Below are positions 1 through 8,224 of a stretch of 9,766 nucleotides of DNA, in pieces. The DNA lies in assembly GCA_009756935.1 (NCBI GenBank), contig VZDP01000009.1:24738-34503 (forward strand). Reading direction: 5' to 3'. The notes beneath the pieces were generated by a model, which searched no databases, had not been told where the DNA came from, and saw only the letters and a list, made by a program, of their open reading frames with translations. The stretch's first letter is position 1; the number at the start of each line of letters is the position of its first letter. The DNA comes from Mesomycoplasma ovipneumoniae (GTDB taxonomy: Bacteria > Bacillota_I > Bacilli_A > Mycoplasmatales > Metamycoplasmataceae). The translations under genes were made by a program, and so were the position numbers.

Positions 1-150
1 AAAATAAGTAAGCTAATTGAGAATCAAATTACAATGAAATTGATAAAAATTTGTGTATAAGTTGGACTGATAAAATCAGCGGTTGTTATCAAGCTATAAA
101 AATATGGCATGCTAGGTAAACTTATTATTAGCCCTGATATTAAAATTAAG
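1..150. repeat. Terminal direct repeat, left copy (identical to 9617-9766)
   Basis: The first 150 bases match the last 150 base for base in the same orientation. The repeat lies wholly inside the ABC transporter coding frame, and joining the ends leaves that frame open through to a stop codon. This is what a closed circular contig or a tandem-repeat unit looks like when reported with a residual overlap. Confidence 0.97.
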
Positions 151-2285
151 AAAGAAATTGCAAAAATATTTAATATGTGTAGGAAAAAGATTTTTTTAGT
201 TTTTTCGCCTAGTGATTTAAGAATTCCAATTGATTTTAATTTTGATTGTGTTAGATTTTTTGCATAAAGAACTGAAAAAACTACCAATAAAACTATAAGA
301 ATTACTTGGATAACAAGTAAAGTTGCTTGCACTAAAAAGGTGGAAGTTAAAACAAAAATTTTTATTGATTCAAGATCATTTGAATATAAAAAATTTGGAA
401 AATCCTTTTTAAATGAGTCTAAATTTTCACTAATATTTTCAGATTTTAAAAATATTCTTGCACCTCGTGGTCTTATTTCATTTCTATATTCATCACCATC
501 ATTGTGCATTATGATTTGGTGCTTAAATTCACGTCTTTGTTCTTCGGGAGCGCCAGCTTCAGATCTTTGTTCCTGCAAATGATGGTTTTCCTTTAGATCA
601 AAAGTTCCAACTATTTTAAAAGGAATATCTTGTCCATTTTTGTTTGATAATTCAACTTTAGACCCTATTTTTAGCTTCTCGTATTTGTCGATTTTGCAAT
701 CATTGTTTTTATCTATAATATTATTTATTTCATCAATAGTGTTAACTGAAACAACAATTTCATCTTTATTCTTAGGAAGCTCACCATTACTAATTTTTAA
801 ATTTTCTAGCTTTAAATCTTTTAAAAAATGATTTTTCTCAACTTCCAATTCTTCAAATCCTTTTGCATTCAAAGGAGCGATCATTATGTCACTGAAAAGT
901 GACTCGCCGACTGTGTTTTTAACATAAAAAGCTTCTTCAATTTTTTTTGCTAAATTATAATGCAAAAAAGAGGGTATTGTGTTGAATACATCAGTTGAAT
1001 AGTTTACTCCGACAATAGTAGCCTCAAAAATTGTTGGAATTTCATCAACATTCGAATGACGTATAGCTTTAATTTTAATTTTTTTGCCAACAGGATCAGT
1101 AATTTTTAATTTTGTGACAACTGAATTTGAAATAATTATCTCATCTTCATTTTGTATAAAATTACCTTGAAGGTTTTTGTCATCAAATTTAAACCTATTT
1201 TTAAAAAAATCAGATTCGTCGATTAATTCAATAGCATTTTTCTCAGAAATTAATTCTTTGTCGTTATTATTATAAGTAAAAGCAAAGTTTTGAGTTGAAT
1301 AAATGGGAATAATTTTATTAACAATGTCTTTTTTAGTATTGAATTTCTCGATTTCTCCGTCAAAAAATGGTGCTATTCCCTTTTTTTGAAGCTCAAAAGA
1401 ATCTAAATTGTATTGATGAATTCGTTGCGAGTTAACGGCATTTGCTTGTGTATCAAGTGTAGCAAATAAATTTAGACTTAAAATGCTAATTAGAAATGTG
1501 ATAATCAGTAAGGCTGTAATAATTATTTTATTTTTAAAATCTAGCTTCAAAAATAAAATAATTAATTTTAATTTATCACTTATTTTTAAAGGTTTTTTTT
1601 CAAATTTAAAATTATAATCAGTTTTATTTAAAGATTCGGCTTTATTTATTTCTTCGATTTTATCAATTTCTAATACAGATTCATTTTTTAGATAAATTAT
1701 TCTATCGCCGTATTTTTTAGCAAGATCTAAATTGTGGCTAACTATCAAAATAGTTTTATTTTTCTTTAATATTTGTATTTTTTCAAAAAGAATTTCAGCA
1801 TTTTCAACATCAAGATTTCCAGTAGGTTCATCTAACAAAATAAAGTCAGATTCACGCGCTAATGATCGCAAAATTGCGATTCGTTGTTTTTGACCACCTG
1901 ATAAATCACTCACTTTATTTGCTAAATTTTCTTTTGAAATATTAACAAAACTTGCATTTTCTTCAATATTCTTTTCATCAATATTAAAATTTATTGCATT
2001 TGCGCCAATTTTAATATTTTCCATACCAGTAGCAGATTCAATTAGGTTAAAATCTTGAAAAACAACGTCAATTAAAGGGTTTTTAACAATTTTGTTATCT
2101 TTATAAAAAAAAATTTCACCTTTATCTTTTTGACTAAAATTAGCGATTAGGTTAATAAGAGTAGTTTTCCCAATCCCAGAAGGTCCAACAACAAAAACCA
2201 ACTCATTAGATGGAATGTCCAGGCTAAAATTTTTGAAAATAGCTCTTCGATTAAAAGTTTTAGTCAAATTTTTAATTTTTATCAT
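1..2285 (-). CDS. MacB/FtsX-type ABC transporter, ATPase-permease fusion (3' end continues past window edge)
   Basis: Starts at ATG 2285-2283, overlapping the end of the upstream gene by 14 nt, so it is probably translationally coupled. Residues 1-215 are an ABC ATPase: Walker A GPSGIGKT (34-41), Q-loop Q77, signature LSGGQ (128-132), Walker B FILLDEP (148-154), H-switch H184. A linker leads to one membrane helix (about 243-275), a large predicted extracellular domain (280-640), then C-terminal helices (about 642-675, 698-730 and 743-770) as in FtsX-like MacB permeases. This family uses ATP to drive conformational work on extracytoplasmic substrates, often peptide export or defence, rather than classic uptake. 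Here it closes an operon with a secreted protein and a membrane-anchored protein, so exporting or handling the former is plausible. The frame is still open at base 1 (UGA Trp at residue 754). Joined to 9616-9544 through the terminal repeat it gives 785 residues. An EF-hand-like loop sits at 525-536. Confidence 0.93.
678..713 (-). other. EF-hand-like calcium-loop motif inside the ABC permease extracellular domain
   Basis: Codons 525-536 of the ABC transporter read DKNNDCKIDKYE. This fits the 12-residue EF-hand or dockerin-type loop pattern D-x-N-x-D-x-x-I-D-x-x-E: acidic or amide residues at positions 1, 3, 5, 9 and 12 and isoleucine at 8. Position 7 is Lys instead of the usual Gly, which weakens the case. 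Calcium binding is an inference from the pattern only. Confidence 0.45.
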
Positions 2286-4155
2286 TTTTAAGTAGCCAAT
2301 CTATTTGATAAGTCAGATAAATAGTTTTAATATTCAAAAAGCGTGTTTTACCTATTTTTCTATCAATTTTATCTAAAATATCTTTTTTTAATAATGAAAT
2401 AAATTTTTCTAATTTAGTAGAGTCTATTTGGTGCTCTAATTTTGATTTAATTGCGCTTTGAAACTCAATATACCAAAAAAGATGTTCTAAAAATTCAGCG
2501 TTATTTATATTTTTTTCATCAAGATTTTGGTTTATAAATTCGACAATTTCTTTATTACCATCTAATTCATTTTTAAAAATAAACTTAATAAATAAGTTAA
2601 TAAATTTTAAAAAAAATGGAGCATTTTTTTCTAGTTTCACATTTATAATATTGTCAAAAATGTCCTTGGAAACATTAATTTTCGCCGGTTTGTCTGTATT
2701 ATAAAAACTATTTAATAGTGCAATTGTTTTAAACAAATAAAAAAAATCAATTGGTTTTTTTACAAATTTACTATAATCAATTATTCTATTTAAAAAATCT
2801 TTTTGACTATTTAAAAAATCGGGATGAGTCTTAATTGAAAAAAATACATAATTATATAAGTCCTGAAAAAAATCAGGATTATTTTCCGGTTTTTCCGTTG
2901 TTTGTTTAAATAAGGTTTCTATTGTTTGATTTATTTTTTCCACTTGATCATCTTTTTTCTCACTCAAGTCTAAAATCTGTTTTACAAAAATTGTTTTTGT
3001 AATATCAGGTGTTACGGGAAATAGAATATTTTCAATACTATAATCAATAATTTCCTTGTTTTTTTCAATCAAATCTTGTTCTAATTTTTGGTTATTTCCA
3101 AAATAGTAATTAATTATAGAAACCATATAAAAAGTATATTCATCTGCTGAGTTAATAATTGCATTTTTAGAAAACATTTTTATTTTTTCTCATTCAGAAT
3201 CATTGTAATTATAAAAATGTTTTGTATTAAAATAAAAGGAGACTATTCCCGGTTCATCATTCATATCAGGTTTTATTTTAATATCATTGCTTTTAAAAGC
3301 CATTTCATAATAATCTTTTCAAGATTTTATTAAAGTATTAAGTGATTGTTGTTTCTGAACTAATGTATCGGTAAAATTAAATTTACCTAGAATATTAATT
3401 ATCGATAAAAAAGGTATATATTTTCGAAAAAGTATGTGTTGTTTTTCTCTAAGCTTTTTGTGATCATCATTAATTTTTATTAAAACCTCATTATTTTCAA
3501 AATTAAAATTAATTAATTCTTCCTTGATTCAATCTTTTATATCAAAAAATTCTTGAAAATCAAATCCATTTAATTTAAAATATAACAAAATGAAATTTAA
3601 ATCCCGAAACAAATATTCTCTATCGTTTGTGACTTCGAATCTTTTCTTTTCTTTATTATAATATTTTGAAATTAAACTAATAAGTTTCGGCAAATTTTTT
3701 TTTGGATCTATATTTAAATAGATATTAGTTATGTAATAAAGCTGATTAAATTGAATTTGGTTGGGCAAATTAGGTGCTATTTTTAAAATTGAATTTATTT
3801 TTTCAAGTTGAGATTTATCACCTGTCATTTTTGCAAAAGCAAAAATATTATTTGCAGTTTCGAAATCATATTCATCCTGAAAATTGTTTTTAAGCGTATA
3901 ACTTATTTGTTGCTTACCCCTTTTCAACTCATTTTCTAAAATAAATTCATTTATTTTTTCTATGTAAGAGTTGGAAAAAATAGCAGAGGAGTTTGTGCTA
4001 TTAATTAATGTTTTAGGTTTGAATGCATTTACCCCAACTTCAATATTTTGATTAAGAAAATAATAAATTAATGGAACACTTATACCAATAGAACCTATGC
4101 TTGCACCAATAATTGAAAAAATAACTCATTTTTTTGTAAAAATTTTAGATGACAT
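2272..4155 (-). CDS. Membrane-anchored all-helical extracellular protein, unknown function
   Basis: A 627-residue frame with UGA Trp, running without interruption from ATG 4155-4153 to TAA 2274-2272. Residues 1-9 are basic, residues 10-34 are one hydrophobic helix (VIFSIIGASIGSIG...IYYF), and the rest is hydrophilic, so the positive-inside rule places about 590 residues outside. There is no lipobox cysteine near the N-terminus. The outer part is rich in Leu, Ile, Phe, Asn and Lys and looks built of paired amphipathic helices. Stretches such as SKYYNKEKKRFEV followed by YLFRDLNFILLYFKLNGFD recall alpha/alpha-toroid repeats, but that is only an impression. It starts two bases after the secreted-protein stop (separated by one TAG) and overlaps the ABC gene by 14 nt, so all three are probably co-translated and may form one surface complex. 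A broken copy lies at 5228-5521. I do not recognise the family. Confidence 0.88.
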
Positions 4156-4158
4156 CTA

Positions 4159-4848
4159 TTATTCTTCTTCTTCGTCCAAGCTCTCGGATAATTGTGAAAC
4201 ACTATTATAAGTAGAATTAGACGTTAACAAAACCTTGGTATAACCATATTCGGCAGCAGCAGTTGCATATTGGTCAAAACTTGTAACCTTATATTTTCAA
4301 CCATTAAAGTCATAAATAATTTTAGCATATTTACTATTATGTTTGGTAATTTCGCTAACTAGATATCCATTTGAATCGATTGCAATATTAGTGTTTACTT
4401 TCCCACCTACGGAAAAATTACCATCGTATTTTACCTCTGCACCTACTTGAAATGAAGGGCTTCCTATTCCCGAAATCCAAGATGTCACCGCTAATTGTAT
4501 TTTGTCTGGGTTATCGTCATATCTATTTTTTCCTCTAAATTTTGCTTTGGCGGTACCATCTCATGAAATTTTATCTTGATAAAATAAACCGCCATAGTAT
4601 GCTAAATTTTGTTTGCCTTCCAATGATATTCCAAAATAAAATTTTTCATTAGATTTTTCAGCGTATTGTATTACATTATTCTCATTTTTATTTACTGGAA
4701 GCTTAAAGCCGGTAAATGCGGCAAATACATAAGCATTAGCATCTGTTTTCTGTATCGCTACAATTGTTGGGGTTAGAATGGACAACGATAAAGATGCAAA
4801 AAGCATTGAATAAATAGAGAGTTTCTTTATTTGTGTTTTTAACTTCAT
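4159..4848 (-). CDS. Secreted protein with Sec signal peptide, paralogue 1 (bacteriocin-like export substrate candidate)
   Basis: A 229-residue frame from ATG 4848-4846 to TAA 4161-4159, with UGA Trp at residues 96 and 184. The start is fixed by a strong Shine-Dalgarno site, TAAGGAG, 5 nt upstream. The N-terminus is a signal peptide: basic KLKTQIKK, hydrophobic 11-32, likely signal peptidase I cut after ANA (37-39). The mature part is rich in Gly, Tyr, Ser and Asn, lacks Cys, and looks beta-rich. Blocks shared with paralogue 2 are YYGGLFYQDKISW (84-96), SWISG-GSPSFQVG (123-136), YDG-F (141-145), DSNGYL (158-163) and GWKYKVT (183-189), with a C-terminal LSESL. The tail DEEEE comes from a GAA repeat that may also act as the ribosome site for the next gene. 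First gene of an operon with the anchored helical protein and the ABC transporter. A bacteriocin- or toxin-like exported effector, or a surface antigen, would fit; no family was recognised. Confidence 0.9.
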
Positions 4849-4853
4849 TAGTT

Positions 4854-4860
4854 CTCCTTA
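4854..4860 (-). promoter_or_regulatory. Shine-Dalgarno site of secreted protein 1
   Basis: TAAGGAG on the minus strand, 5 nt before ATG 4848. It is a near-consensus site and decides the start. Confidence 0.85.
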
Positions 4861-4910
4861 TTAATTTTTTATTAAAATTAATTCTTTATTTTAATAAAAT
4901 TATAACAATA

Positions 4911-4960
4911 ATTATATCATAAAATATCTTGTTTTTTATATATAAAAAAAAAAAAAAAAA
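4911..4960 (-). promoter_or_regulatory. Candidate phase-variable promoter of secreted protein 1 (TATAAT plus T17 tract)
   Basis: On the minus strand GATATAATT gives a TATAAT -10 box at 4916-4911, conserved in sequence and setting upstream of paralogue 2 (6251-6246). A second TATAAT lies at 4904-4899. An uninterrupted run of 17 T (A17 on the + strand, 4944-4960) lies 27 bp upstream of the conserved -10 box, covering the -35 region and just beyond. Length changes in such homopolymers near promoters switch surface-protein genes in mycoplasmas, for example the poly-A tract of vlp genes in M. hyorhinis. In paralogue 2 the matching tract is broken by C and G, which suggests only copy 1 could switch. 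The regulation is inferred. Confidence 0.6.
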
Positions 4961-5127
4961 TACAAAAATATAATTTTTGTTAAAAAAATGTAAAAAAATA
5001 TATTTTTATTCACAGCAATTTTGCAAACCATAAACTTTATAAACATAAAACAAAATTTAAATAACAAAAGTAAGTCATTAAAATTTGCGGCTGTTTCTTC
5101 ATTTTTTCTTTTTTATATATAGCATTC

Positions 5128-5154
5128 AAAAGGGCAGAATTTTTTTGCTCTTTT
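5128..5154. terminator. Weak candidate hairpin terminator between the two secreted-protein units
   Basis: AAAAGGGCA pairs with TGCTCTTTT (nine pairs, one G-T) around a T-rich 9-base loop. It could end transcripts coming from the upstream unit before the promoter of secreted protein 1. On the minus strand the stem itself ends in TTTT but no long T-run follows; on the + strand TT follows the final TTTT. Its direction is therefore unclear. Confidence 0.35.
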
Positions 5155-5227
5155 TTCATATTTTAGGCCTTTATAATAAATTTTATTAAAACAGATTTAC
5201 CTTAAAACACAAAATATTGAATATTCA

Positions 5228-5521
5228 ACGTAATTATAATCTGCCTGAAAATTATTTTTTAGAGTATAACTAGTTTTTTGCACACTTTTTTAATTCATTT
5301 TTTAAAATAAAACTGTTTATTTTTTCTAGATCAGAATTAGAGAAAATAGATGCGGATTTTGAATCACTAGCTAATGTTTTAGGCTCAAATCTATTTATTT
5401 CAAATCAATAGACTTATTAAAAACATAATAAATTAATACAACACTTATAACAATTGACCCTAAACTTGTACTAATAATTGAGAAAATAACTCATTTTTTT
5501 TTCAACAATTTTAGAAATCAT
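5228..5521 (-). pseudogene. Decayed 5' fragment of the helical membrane-anchored protein
   Basis: It starts at ATG 5521-5519, six bases after the stop of secreted protein 2, exactly where the intact homologue starts after secreted protein 1. With frames corrected it reads MISKIVEKKWVIFSII, then SLGSIVISVVLIYYVFN, then RFEPKTLASDSKSASIFSNS and LEKINSFILKNELKK, matching residues 1 to about 95 of the protein at 2272-4155. It has at least three frameshifts: an A9 run where the intact copy has A7, one after an in-frame TAA near SIDLK, and one near KKCAKN. Homology stops at about 5228-5245, at the duplication junction. It cannot make the full protein. Confidence 0.85.
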
Positions 5522-5527
5522 TTACTG

Positions 5528-6190
5528 TTATCCCAAACTTTCAGATAATTCAGAAACCTTATAAAAAGCAGAATTAGATAATAAATTCCTAGTTTTTCAA
5601 CCGAAATCAACTCTTGCTGCCGCATAGCTGCCGAATTTTGTTACTTTGTATTTTCAACCATGATAATCATAATTAATTGAAGCATATTTATTATTATGAC
5701 TAGTTATTGTTTGAATAAGATAACCATTGGAATCAATTCAAGCATCTGTATTCATACTTGCCCTAGGTGAAAATTTACCATCATATCTTATCTCGTCACC
5801 AACTTGAAAAGAAGGGCTTCCAAGCCCCGAAATTCAAGATATCAGCTGTAATTTTAAATTTTTTGGACTATAATAATATTTATTTTTTAATCTAAATTTT
5901 GTTTTTACTTGTCCAGTTCATGAAATTTTGTCTTGATAAAATAAACCGCCATAATATGATAAATTTTGGTCACCTACCAATTTTATTCCGAAATAAAAGT
6001 CTTCTTCATTTATTTCAGCAAGTTGTATATTATTTTTTTTTGCTGAAGACGAAATTCCTGGAAAAGCTAAAGAAGCCTTCGCATTTATTTTTTGACTAGC
6101 AACAATCGCTGGTGTTGCGACTGCAAGCGTTAAACTTGTTAATGCTGTTAGGTTTAGTAAAATTTTTTTTATTTTTTTTGCTAATAACAT
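5528..6190 (-). CDS. Secreted protein with Sec signal peptide, paralogue 2
   Basis: A 220-residue frame from ATG 6190-6188 to TAA 5530-5528, read through UGA Trp codons at 91, 119, 151, 179 and 198. AAGGAG lies 5 nt upstream and fixes the start. The signal peptide has basic AKKIKK, hydrophobic 10-32, and a likely signal peptidase I cut near NAKA (36-39). It shares with paralogue 1 YYGGLFYQDKISW (79-91), SWISG-GSPSFQVG (118-131), YDG-FS (136-141), DSNGYL (153-158), GWKYKVT (178-184) and the C-terminal LSESL, but ends in Gly instead of DEEEE. The region just after the signal peptide and the region 187-205 differ most. No Cys. Its downstream partner gene is broken, so it would depend on the helical protein and transporter of the other unit if exported by them. 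Its function is not recognised. Confidence 0.88.
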
Positions 6191-6465
6191 AAAATCTCCT
6201 TAATAAAATTTATTTATAAAGTACTTATATGTTTGTTTATTCACAATTATATCACGCTAAATTAAATAACAAAGAACAAAAACAAGAAAAATACAAAAAT
6301 ATAATTTTTATTAAAAAACGGCAAAAATTATATTTTTATTCATATACTATTTTTGCAAACTATAAATCCTATAAATATAAAAAAGAAATATTAAATATTT
6401 TAGTCCTTTATGATAAATATTATCAAAACAGATTTGCCTTAAAACACAAAATATTTAATACCCCC
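6191..6465 (-). repeat. Upstream region of secreted protein 2, homologous to 4849-5226
   Basis: This non-coding stretch holds the promoter and ribosome site and then matches the far upstream region of paralogue 1 up to CTTAAAACACAAAATATTTAATA. Homology ends at about 6460-6465, where the unrelated + strand reading frame becomes unique sequence. Confidence 0.75.
6196..6251 (-). promoter_or_regulatory. Promoter and ribosome site of secreted protein 2
   Basis: TATAAT (6251-6246, context GTGATATAATTG) matches the -10 box of paralogue 1, and AAGGAG (6201-6196) is the Shine-Dalgarno site. The segment upstream that aligns with the T17 tract of paralogue 1 reads as broken T-runs separated by C and G (about 6270-6291), so it is not a clean slippage tract. 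AAGTACTT (6219-6226) in the leader is a small palindrome of unknown meaning. Confidence 0.65.
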
Positions 6466-7075
6466 AAATAAGCTGCTATTTCATAAAACTAGATTATTTA
6501 TTAAAAAAAATTTGCTAAATATTATTGTTAATAGATTTATTTTTGATTTTTTTCTAAAAAATAATACTGAATTGATATGATTCTCTAAAAATGAATATAA
6601 ATTTGAACTAATAAATTCTCTCCAAAGAAATAAACTTTTGTCAAAAAAAATTCAATCACTTTTCTGTTTGAATAAATATTCTAGGAATTTATTTAGTAAT
6701 TTAATGGTTATTAATGATTATATCTTGAAAAATAAGTATAATATTATTACCAAAATTAACACACTAAATGAGTCCGAACGCACGCTATTTTCAAATGAAA
6801 TCTACTTGAAAAATGTAAACTTCTTCTTTAATAATTTTAAAATGATAAACACAAAAAATATAGTTTTTAGTTCAAAAATTTCACCAAACTGAGACAATGA
6901 AATCATAGAGATTAATAAGTTATTCCCCTTTATAAAGATTTTAAAAATTCTATCATTAAAGTACAAAATTAATGAAAATCTAAATAAAAATGAAATTTTA
7001 ATTTATTCTAGCAATGATCGAGAGTTTTTACTTAACACATTATATAAAATAGTTGTTTTGTTAGCATTTATCTAA
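6443..7075 (+). pseudogene. Start-less reading frame of unknown function, probably 5'-truncated
   Basis: Open from a stop at 6440-6442 to TAA 7073-7075, with UGA Trp at two places (LIWFSKNE and SPNWDNE). There is no ATG in the first 90 codons and no Shine-Dalgarno site, so as it stands it is probably the 3' part of a longer gene. Its first 20 bases or so belong to the duplicated promoter region, so the duplication or an associated rearrangement probably cut it. The product would be hydrophilic and rich in Asn, Lys, Ile and Phe, with a short hydrophobic end (IVVLLAFI). I see no motif I can name. It is the only sizeable frame on the + strand not shadowing a minus-strand gene, and a palindromic terminator follows 55 bases after the stop, supporting a real gene origin. 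Confidence 0.5.
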
Positions 7076-7129
7076 TTAAAGGGTTGCCAAACCAAGGAGA
7101 ATTTCAATTATTTTAATTTTCGACAAAAC

Positions 7130-7151
7130 ATGATTTTATTAATAAAATCAT
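7130..7151 (+). terminator. Perfect 22-bp palindrome with T-rich tail, likely terminator of the + strand frame
   Basis: ATGATTTTATT is followed directly by its exact reverse complement AATAAAATCAT, then TTTTATTATTTG on the + strand. It lies 55 nt after the stop at 7075. The stem is AT-rich but long. It may also stop minus-strand transcripts arriving from the gene at 7485-8216. Confidence 0.55.
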
Positions 7152-7258
7152 TTTTATTATTTGTTATTCCTTAATTAAATTTCAGTTTCTATTGACATAG
7201 ATATATTTAAAAAACCCAAATTAAAAATATAAATGCAACACACAAATATTTTTAATTC

Positions 7259-7484
7259 GGGATCCAGCCAAAGTGGCGGGAGTCTTCTTCAAGTTTTGAA
7301 TTGTTATACTAGTCAATAAATCAACTTATTTTTTGATTTGCAACGGTCACATTTTCAAAATTTTGACCTTCGATATTAATCGTGGCTACAAAAAAGTATA
7401 AAAAATCATTGGTTAGTTTGTGGGGTTGTTTTTTGAAAGTATTAATTTATTTGTGATTTGATTTTCTAAAAAATTTATGCAATC
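7259..7484 (-). repeat. 3' flanking repeat of the downstream four-helix gene (homologous to 8503-8729)
   Basis: It covers most of the gene-free stretch 7076-7484. It begins with a degenerate hairpin (GGATCCAGCC / GGCGGGAGTC, 7260-7284) that matches the clean hairpin at 8503-8529, and runs up to the stop codon of the membrane-protein gene. In the frame of that gene the segment still reads protein-like pieces (FVATINIEGQNFENV, QKISWFID) but has a 1-base deletion and stops, so here it is not coding. Confidence 0.7.
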
Positions 7485-8216
7485 TTAATTTTCTTTAGGA
7501 AGATAAAATCTGATAAAAATACTTTTAAAACTTTTTTTAGATTCTTCAACAGAAACAGTCGAAAGATTTCTAATAACTTGTATTAATTTGATTGTTGATT
7601 GATTCAATCACGCTGAGGCAGGACTAGCAATAACAACAAATATCAAACTACTTACCACCGAATATGTAAAATTAGGAATAACAGATAAATTATTATCTTT
7701 TGTTGAAAGCAATGTTGTAAACATAAAATAGTAAAATAAAGTAAAGCATGCAATTAAAAAAGGGACTAAAAATGATTCAACAATGTGAAATTTTAAAATA
7801 ATCTTGTATACAAATTTTTGTTTTACTTCATAGTTGGGATCTTGTTCATTAAATTTAGAAGCAATTAAAGGTAATTGAAATTTTAACCAAGTATTATAAT
7901 CTGAAACTCTTCTTGCAAATCGAGCTGCATTTTTTTCAATTTTTAAAAGTTTAGGAAACTTTTTTTCAAGTTCTTCATTTGATAAATTCAAAGCCTCTTT
8001 TTTATATTTGGAAATAAATCAAATGTATCTTGAAAAGGTAAGAAAAGCAAGCAAAAAAATCGAACTAAAAATAAATATTCTTAAAATAAGCAAATGTTCG
8101 GGAAATAAGTATTGAAAAGGTGTACCTAATAGAATAATAATTAATAAAAAAACGCTTGAAACAATATAAAGGGGTTTAAAAAATAATAGTCTATGAAGTA
8201 GTAAAATTGATTTCAT
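7485..8216 (-). CDS. Four-helix membrane protein, paralogue C (candidate immunity or self-protection protein)
   Basis: A 243-residue frame from ATG 8216-8214 to TAA 7487-7485, with UGA Trp in RYIWFISK and ASAWLNQ. AGGTGG (8230-8225) is 8 nt upstream and fixes this ATG over the in-frame GTG at 8228. Predicted layout: two helices at about 16-34 and 41-64, a charged helical segment (about 68-142, LSNEELEKKFPKLLKIEKNAARFARR), two helices at about 146-170 and 179-204, then a basic C-terminal tail with EESKKSFKS. Both ends would be on the same side. It is a tandem paralogue of 8730-9461, of identical length. Placed near secreted effector-like genes and an ABC transporter, an immunity role is a reasonable guess; the central helices plus two membrane segments also recall small pore-forming or 2TM conflict proteins. 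The family is not recognised. Confidence 0.87.
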
Positions 8217-8224
8217 TTTAATAA

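Larger units (their letters stand above)
4849..5226 (-). repeat. Upstream region of secreted protein 1, duplicated at 6191-6465
   Basis: There is no gene in this stretch. It carries the Shine-Dalgarno site, the promoter and homopolymer, and a far segment (about 5161-5219, TTTTAG..CCTTTAT through AAAACACAAAATATT) that recurs at about 6399-6455. Relative to the other copy it has roughly 100 extra bases (about 5050-5160), which contain the hairpin at 5128-5154. The end of the match, near the perfect 12-bp palindrome TTGAATATTCAA (5217-5228), marks the tandem-duplication junction. Confidence 0.75.
3865..6465 (-). repeat. Tandem duplication: about 3865-5226 and about 5227-6465
   Basis: Two diverged direct copies, each carrying in transcription order an upstream promoter region, a secreted-protein gene and the start of the helical membrane-protein gene. 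In the downstream copy (3865-5226) the membrane gene continues intact leftwards. In the upstream copy (5227-6465) it is cut off after roughly 95 codons, where sequence like the far upstream region begins. Divergence is substantial (about half of protein positions by eye), so the event is old. Confidence 0.8.

Noticed and set aside
340..831. Open frames on the + strand inside the ABC transporter gene
   Set aside because: They lie antisense to a gene with a complete set of ABC motifs, have no ribosome site and no recognisable product.
4159..6190. Assigning the secreted proteins to the lactococcin 972 family by name
   Set aside because: Only the locus layout is reminiscent. The proteins are about twice the usual length and no family motif could be aligned with confidence.
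6229..6471. + strand open frame of about 80 codons upstream of secreted protein 2
   Set aside because: It covers the promoter and the duplicated upstream region; the matching region at 4849-5226 does not keep the frame, so it is a chance opening.
7094..7174. AAGGAG at 7094-7099 followed by ATG 7130 and a 14-codon frame
   Set aside because: The spacing of about 30 nt is too long, and the ATG lies in the stem of a palindrome that is better explained as a terminator.
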